Assembly (NCBI RefSeq): GCF_037038585.1
Contig: NC_092522.1
Location: forward strand, 49,265,661-49,329,660
Reading direction: 5' to 3'
DNA: 64,000 nt
DNA from: Patagioenas fasciata
Lineage: Eukaryota; Chordata; Aves; Columbiformes; Columbidae
Part shown: positions 49,198 through 64,000 of the stretch, one piece after another
Position numbering within the stretch: the stretch's first letter is position 1
How the letters are laid out: every line of letters begins with the position of its first letter
The notes under the pieces: generated by a model
Databases searched by the model: none
Told to the model about the DNA's origin: nothing
What the model saw: only the letters and a program-made list of their open reading frames with translations
Made by a program: the position numbers and the translations under genes

Positions 49198-52100
49198 CTC
49201 AAAAGAAAAGAAAGAGATGATGAGGCTCTGACTGTGCAGGTATATACTAAGACCAACACACACCACAGCTGTATTAAAACCAAGAATGAACAGCTCAGTA
49301 TTTTCATTGCTGAAGTCAAACAACTTCATTAGTGAAGCATGAAACAAAACCTCTAAGCATTTCCCTCTCACTACTAAGGCATAAGTAGGCACTTTGAATC
49401 AGATCCATGAAGATATTTTGATGCCTAATTCTACTAATTTCACCAAGGAATCCAAAATACCTTTGAGGATTCTAGACAGAAACTGCAGTGGTGAGCTAAG
49501 TATTTGATTTTGTTAAAAATAACTCATAAAAAGGGAATATTTCTCCTCCTTTCTTTTTTACAGTAGCACTTTGGGTATTCTTCAGTCACTTTCTGATTCC
49601 TCTGCTTGACCAACCAACAAAGTGATACCAGAAGACTCAAGGGAATGAGAAATTAATAGACAGGAAGGAAACTTCAGAATTGTTCTTAAAACACCACGTC
49701 TATTTTATTTGGGGAGTACAAGAAGCAATAGCTTATAGCCTGAACTTACAGGTTAGAGCCAGACTTGAGGCACTTAAGTTAGGTAAACCCACAGAAAAAA
49801 CCAAAACAGAGCAAAACCAAAATCACAAAGAAACCCCCAAACCCAGGGAAATTAAAAACAGAATTAGAGCCTTCTGGCTTTTTTGCCTGCCCCCATCTAT
49901 CCAGACCTTCCTCCCACAAAAGTTAAAAAAAAAAAAAAAAAGCTTTTGAAGGTTCATTTATATAAATTTTGACAGCCATCCTCACAAACACCCCTTAATA
50001 GTATCTCAAAACCAAAAGGAGCCTGATGCTAGCTTTTAGTCTCTGGTTTGTAATAAAAGAACCTCAGTAAGACGAATGCAATAGCTCTCTCACTATTTGA
50101 GCAGCCCCTAACTGCCCCCAATCCTTTGCAATAGCCATTGATTTTACACAGAAGTTTAGATAACATAAAAGACTTTAAAGCAGAACTAAGCAACAGTTTT
50201 CTTCTACCAGAATAATAGGTACAGGCTGTCTCAAGATAGCTCTACACCTTACAGCCCCACTGCCACAAGACCTGCATACATTTTACAAGCGTACAAGCTT
50301 TCTGGTTTGAGCAGCTAAATACAATGAAACACAACTTTCCAGAGAAAGAGACAGGGATGCCCATTCCTCTCCCTTGGAAGAACAGTATTTATAACAAAAT
50401 GAAAGCTTAAAAAAATATGAACATAAATGAGCCTTTTCTATTACCCATGCTCACTTCAGTGCTTATCCCAGTTGTTAGAACAATAAACCCTCTGTGAAGT
50501 TCCAAGCAGACAGGGAAGCAAAGTCTCAGCAAAAGTTACTTTAAACAGATATGTGGAATTGCAAACCCATATGCTTTGATGAAAATTTTTGAAAGTAATT
50601 TCATTTTTTCTCACAGGTGAAATAACTGTTGAGGGTGGGGAAGGGGCATCAACAGGTACGAAGTTTTCAAAGCATTTCCAGATAGACTCATTAAAATCAT
50701 TAGCTTCAACCACAACTTTTTCCACTCCAAAAGCAAACTTCCTTTTCATCTTCCTTGCAATTAAATAAATTAAATCCGAGACCTACACTGTCTCAAATAT
50801 AACACTTTTTCTGCTGCACAAAACTGTAGGAAAGACCAAATTCTAATGAAGAACATGAAGAAGAGTGGACACTGGGATGGACCAGCATCTTAGCATCCTC
50901 TTAAAAAATACCCTTAACTAAGCTTCTCAATATATTATGTTACTATTCTGCATTTCAGCTAGCAGCATGGTCTGACGTACAAATGACTTGCCCATGTCCA
51001 CACTGACACCTCCGCACACAGTCTGCCACCCAGATTAGGTTTGGGTAACAACTTCATTGTATTTGAGATGCTCTCGTAGATGCTTATTTCAGGTCTAGAA
51101 ACCATTTTGAAGCGTGTGTATCTAGATTGTTGTATTTGGCTTATAATCCAAAAGAAACTCACTCCCAAAATACCACAGAACAGATTCAACTGAATGTTTC
51201 CAAAGTGTTTTAACCACTCAGAAGTGTGTAATCAGCCTCAAGTCTGTGGCTCAATTGCAAAGAGAGAGCATCTAGAAATACCCTTGCCAATACTTCTTTT
51301 GTTCCAGTTACAGGATCAATTGGTACTAGGTTAAAACCCATTATTCATGTGGCACAGCATGCATGTACAGATGATTCCTCATACACTCACAATGCATCAG
51401 AGAAAGCAAAAACTGGTGTGTCAAAGATGCAGAACTCCAGGGAACCCTTTGAAATAACAGTGACAAACAAGAGGAGCACTGAGATCAGCCTTTTCAAGCT
51501 GCTGAAGGAGCAGATGACCAACAGAGAAAATAGTAAATTTCACATGATAGGCAAAAACAGCAGCAGGTTACCCAGCAGTTGCAAATTCTAACATCAGGAT
51601 CAGACATTTTAGCAGCCAGAGAGAAGGGCCTGGGAAAGGAGCAGTCGCTGGCAGCTGATTCAAATCTGAGCTTTTTCAGAGCTTTGGGGATAACACAGAA
51701 GCCCCAGCTTCTTCAGCAAAGGGCAGGGAGGTGGCATTTGCAGCTGCTTTATGCAACCTGTGCAGTTTCTTGCTCCCTTCACACACCTTGTGCACTCCTC
51801 CCAGCAGTCACACTAGTGGGTGCTATGAGCAGTATCTCAAGGAGATCTCCTTCCCTACTCCCAGGTGACAGAGCAGGAACTACTGCATAGGAAACGCACC
51901 TTGATCAAGAAACACTCGTTGGCATCAGACACACCATCACCCCTACTTCCATTTCAGGTCTTTGTTTCTTCATTTATTTTGCCTTTATACTTCACTATCA
52001 GCATTCCAAAGAGCAACGTCACAGAAGCAGGGAAAGTGATCATGAAAAGTGCAAGAAGGGCAAACCCAGCATCCCTACAAATCTTCTTCACGAAGCCCTC

Positions 52101-54116
52101 ACAATCAGAGTTTATCATAAAATAAACATAAGGACAGCGTGCCAAAATGCCTTCAACTGGCTTCAAGCTGAGCCAGTTCACAACAGGTCAAGGATGTAGA
52201 ATTTAAAGGCAAAAAAGGACAAGCCCGCCATTTTAACCTCCAAATCAATTTTAAGACTCTAGTTCTCAATGCGAAAGACAATCTCCAAAATATAAAACAA
52301 ACTGAACATGTATAGCCTTCCCTGTCCACGCCTGCAGAAAACTGGCAACAATTGCTCAGAAGTCCCAGCTGCCTTGTTCTTCTCAACCAGCCAGAGAGAA
52401 CAAAAAATACTAATGCCATAAACTATTTTTTACTGATAAGCAAAACATATAAGGAAAGAGTGAAGAAAGATCACATCAGGAGCCTGCACAGTGACAACAC
52501 AATGTCTTCTACAGTATCACAAATTTGAACACAAAAATGCATGGATATTAGGTTCACTTTTTTTGAGGAACCAAAACAAATGAAGAAACACAGAGGAGAG
52601 GCCAATCACAAGAAAACACATCACAAGTTCCTCTTTCCTAGAAAAGCTGGAAATTATCTGTGTATTAACCACTGGGCCATGGAAATAAATTTCCTGCCTA
52701 TGCTACATCACAGGTACAGGTTTAGGCAGATTCCACGGCCTTGAAATATTACCAGTACAAACATATGAACAAGAGCTTGAAAGTCAGCATTAGAACCTCT
52801 GCTTTTAAATACTCAGCATTCCTGTCCTGACACTGGGACAGCAGCCTCTTCCTTACAATAGACTAACGAAAGATCTGCAAGCATCAGAAAAACCAAGGAC
52901 AAGCAACCTCAGAAAAAATAAACAAAAAAACCCATGTAAAAACCCAAACCAACAATCAAACAACCCACAAAAGCATGTTTTGACTATTATCTATGGAGAA
53001 CTATCTCAGGCCTCAGCTGTGAACAGAGAAGTACCACCTTTTATTTCCTATCACTACAGGTGAAATTTGGCATCTACCAACAATACTATATCACTTAATT
53101 TTAATTTTCCTGACACTGAATTAATCTAAGATTGACAAAATTTTGGAAGGATGAACTGATAGGAAGAAAGTTGTGAACCTAGAGCGGATGGACTTCACAC
53201 ATGCAGTAGCTGCAATTCAAAGAAACAGGTAAGTAAACACGACGAGCCTACATGGAGACGCGGTGTGCCGGCGGTGCAAAATAGGAAAAGTGCTGCCGAT
53301 AGCAGTAACTACGGAGAAGGCTTTTTCTCGAGCAGCGGCATTCAGGCGACGAGGCAGAGAGGAAACAGCTGTGATTTTAGAAGAGCCGGTATCCATTTGC
53401 ATTGGACCTCGATTTGGCTCACCGTCCACGGGTTAAGCTTTGCCAATTCCTCGGTGTTTCTTCCCAGCTCCCCAAGGCAGAGCCAAACAGCGTGCTGCCC
53501 GCTCCGTGCTCCCGGGGCAGGACCCGCAGAACACAACGCGGCACCTCACGCCTCCAGCCCCCGACATCCAACCCGTCCTCCCGGGAGCCCCGGCGGCCCC
53601 GCCAGCCGACACCCGGGCCCACGCCAAGGGTCTCACGGAGCCCCTCTGGCCCGTCCCAAACGTGTCTCGGGCTGCAGCCGCCCGGGCACGGCTCACGCGT
53701 GGAGAACTGACGGGCGCTCATTGAAGGGATGCGGAAGCCAAAGTCTTCCCCTAACAGAACGAAAAAAAAATTAAAAAAAAAAAAGGAAGAGAAATGGTGC
53801 GATAAGAAGCTGCTAATTAAGCCCACGCACTTTTCAAGGAAAAAAAAAAAAAAAAAAGGAAAAAAGCCTACCCCGCGACCTCCAGGGGCAAGGAAGGCGC
53901 CCGGCCCTGCCCTCGCCGGGGCTGCCCCCGAGGGCCGCGCCTCTGCCCCAGGCCCCCGGCCTCCCGGGAGCCGCCTGCCGGGCCGGGCCGGGCCTGCGGG
54001 CCTCCGCCACGAGGCGGCCCAGCGGGACGCCCCGGGCCCGCTCCCGCCGCCGCGCTCCCCGCGGGCCTCGTCCCACAGCCCCGCGCCGACCCCGCTCCCC
54101 TCTCCCCACCACTCAC
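49198..54116 (-). other. TAF5L: TAF5L intron 1
   Basis: 4.9 kb intron between the inferred first exon and the start-codon exon. It has A18 at about 49924-49941 and, within the CpG island edge, two long A-rich runs (53761-53784 and 53838-53867). No gene recognised. Confidence 0.6.
53761..53867. repeat. Paired poly(A) tracts in the CpG island shore
   Basis: Two A-rich runs, about 24 bp (53761-53784, broken by TT and a few bases) and about 30 bp (53838-53867, A18 then A6), within otherwise GC-rich sequence downstream of the inferred TAF5L exon 1. Confidence 0.8.
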
Positions 54117-54330
54117 TGAGCATCGCAGGCGGCGACGGCGTGAGGCGGGGGCCGGCGGGGCCGGGGTGGGGGGGAGGCGCTGTCACTGCGCCCAGCGACG
54201 CCAGGCGCTGCCGGCGGGCGCGCCGCCGCTGCCGCCTCCCCTGGCTGCCGGTGGTGGTGGTGGCGCTGGCGCAGCCGGTGCTGCCCGGGGGCCGGCGGCG
54301 GCTGGCGACGGCCGCTCCATGGCTGCCTGA
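54117..54330 (-). other. TAF5L: TAF5L non-coding exon 1 (inferred)
   Basis: A 5' UTR exon is needed because coding exon 2 begins three bases before the ATG. A strong donor, CA|gtgagtgg, sits on the minus strand at 54116/54117 in the CpG island. The upstream edge is a guess. The exon would carry an ATG at 54123, out of frame with TAF5L. Confidence 0.45.
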
Positions 54331-54389
54331 CACACGCCGCGGCGGGCGGGAGCGCGGCCGGGGAGGGAGCGGGGCTGGAGCCGCCCCGC

Positions 54390-54399
54390 GCGCAGGCGC
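54390..54399. promoter_or_regulatory. NRF1-like site
   Basis: GCGCAGGCGC, one base from the palindromic NRF1 consensus GCGCATGCGC, midway between the TAF5L and URB2 first exons. Confidence 0.5.
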
Positions 54400-54409
54400 C
54401 CTCCGGCCG

Positions 54410-54414
54410 CCAAT
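54410..54414 (+). promoter_or_regulatory. CCAAT box (NF-Y type)
   Basis: CCAAT in the context GCCGCCAATAGGC, about 290 bp before the URB2 start codon and 11 bp from the NRF1-like site. Confidence 0.45.
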
Positions 54415-54643
54415 AGGCACGAGTTCCCCCCACCGCCTCCCGCACTCGGCGCTCGGCTGGCGCTGCCTGGCGGGGGGGCGGGCGGAGCGAACGGCGTGGG
54501 CCCGGCGGGACTGGGGGCGCCGAAGGGAGCAGGGGCGGTGGGAGCGAGGGAGCGGCCAGGGGGCTGGAGGGCCTTGGGTGCCCCGCTGGCGAGTAGGCCC
54601 TGAGGAGCGGGTGCGTGGCCGCCTTCCCGTCCTGCTGCCGTAG

Positions 54644-63514
<8,871 letters not shown>

Positions 63515-64000
63515 GTAAGGCATAAGCTTTGTCTGTTTTCAACTTCTTTCTTCAGTTTTCTGTATCTTGGAATTCTTTTTTGACTGACTGATAAATCTGA
63601 TAAATGTGTTTTTTCTTCCTGATTTATGTTCAGTGGTCAAGTCAAATTAGTTTGCACAGTTAAGGGCTTAGTGACTGTGTTGATATATTCTGGGTATAAA
63701 TTGAGAGAGGTGGAAGGACCATGGAAACTTACTGGAAAAACTTTCTGTCCAGTGTAAGGACTCAGCAGTCTTAATCCATTAATACTTTAATAATAATTAG
63801 TAATACATTAATTAATGTATTGTCAACAGAAGTCACACAGCTGTGATGTTACAGGCCGTGCTGATATATTTTTTGTACTTGCACAACAGATACTAGCAGT
63901 CAGTGAGTTTAACTGCTGTTTGTCTGTGGCTCTTAACAGGGTTAAAGGCACTTTTAGAAATGCTGACAATTTTGAGTTAAACCAGTACTGCACCTGTGCC
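63515..64000 (+). other. URB2: URB2 intron 4 (partial)
   Basis: AT-rich intron running off the right edge; no further URB2 exon recognised. Confidence 0.75.

Noticed and set aside
53419-54643. 333-codon minus and 304-codon plus frames over the TAF5L/URB2 CpG island
   Set aside because: Low-complexity translations caused by CG-rich DNA and the poly(A) tracts (Lys or Phe runs); they lie in promoter, UTR and intron sequence.

Overview
The window is nuclear DNA of an amniote, most likely a bird. It has spliced genes with GT-AG introns, CpG-island promoters and several CR1 non-LTR retrotransposon copies with the ATTCTATG-type 3' ends common in birds. The gene order ABCB10 - TAF5L - URB2 matches human chromosome 1q42 (from memory). 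The species cannot be told from the sequence alone.

Layout. Positions 1-24,152 hold the 5' part of ABCB10 on the minus strand: nine coding exons giving the first 519 residues, running off the left edge just after the Q-loop of the nucleotide-binding domain. Its first exon lies in a CpG island at about 23.6-24.45 kb. From about 24.45 to 32.2 kb there is intergenic DNA with a second CpG island (25.5-26.04 kb) to which I can assign no gene. TAF5L is complete on the minus strand: four coding exons between 33,380 and 49,194 that join to exactly 589 codons plus stop, with a non-coding first exon inferred near 54.1-54.3 kb. URB2 starts at 54,701 on the plus strand, head to head with TAF5L in one shared CpG island. 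Four URB2 exons (1,281 codons, including one exon of about 3.4 kb) are in view before it leaves the right edge.

The three genes do different housekeeping work: a mitochondrial inner-membrane ABC half-transporter tied to heme synthesis, a WD40 subunit of SAGA-type acetyltransferase complexes, and a nucleolar factor for large ribosomal subunit assembly. TAF5L and URB2 probably share a two-way promoter with an NRF1-like site and a CCAAT box.

Mobile DNA is modest: six CR1 fragments (one retaining the end of the reverse-transcriptase frame), one solo endogenous-retrovirus LTR with a perfect 5-bp target duplication in an ABCB10 intron, and two hAT-like DNA transposon remnants in a URB2 intron. I found no tRNA, rRNA, CRISPR array, operon or novel multi-gene system. 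The best leads are regulatory: the orphan CpG island, overlapping upstream reading frames at all three gene starts, and the datable LTR insertion.
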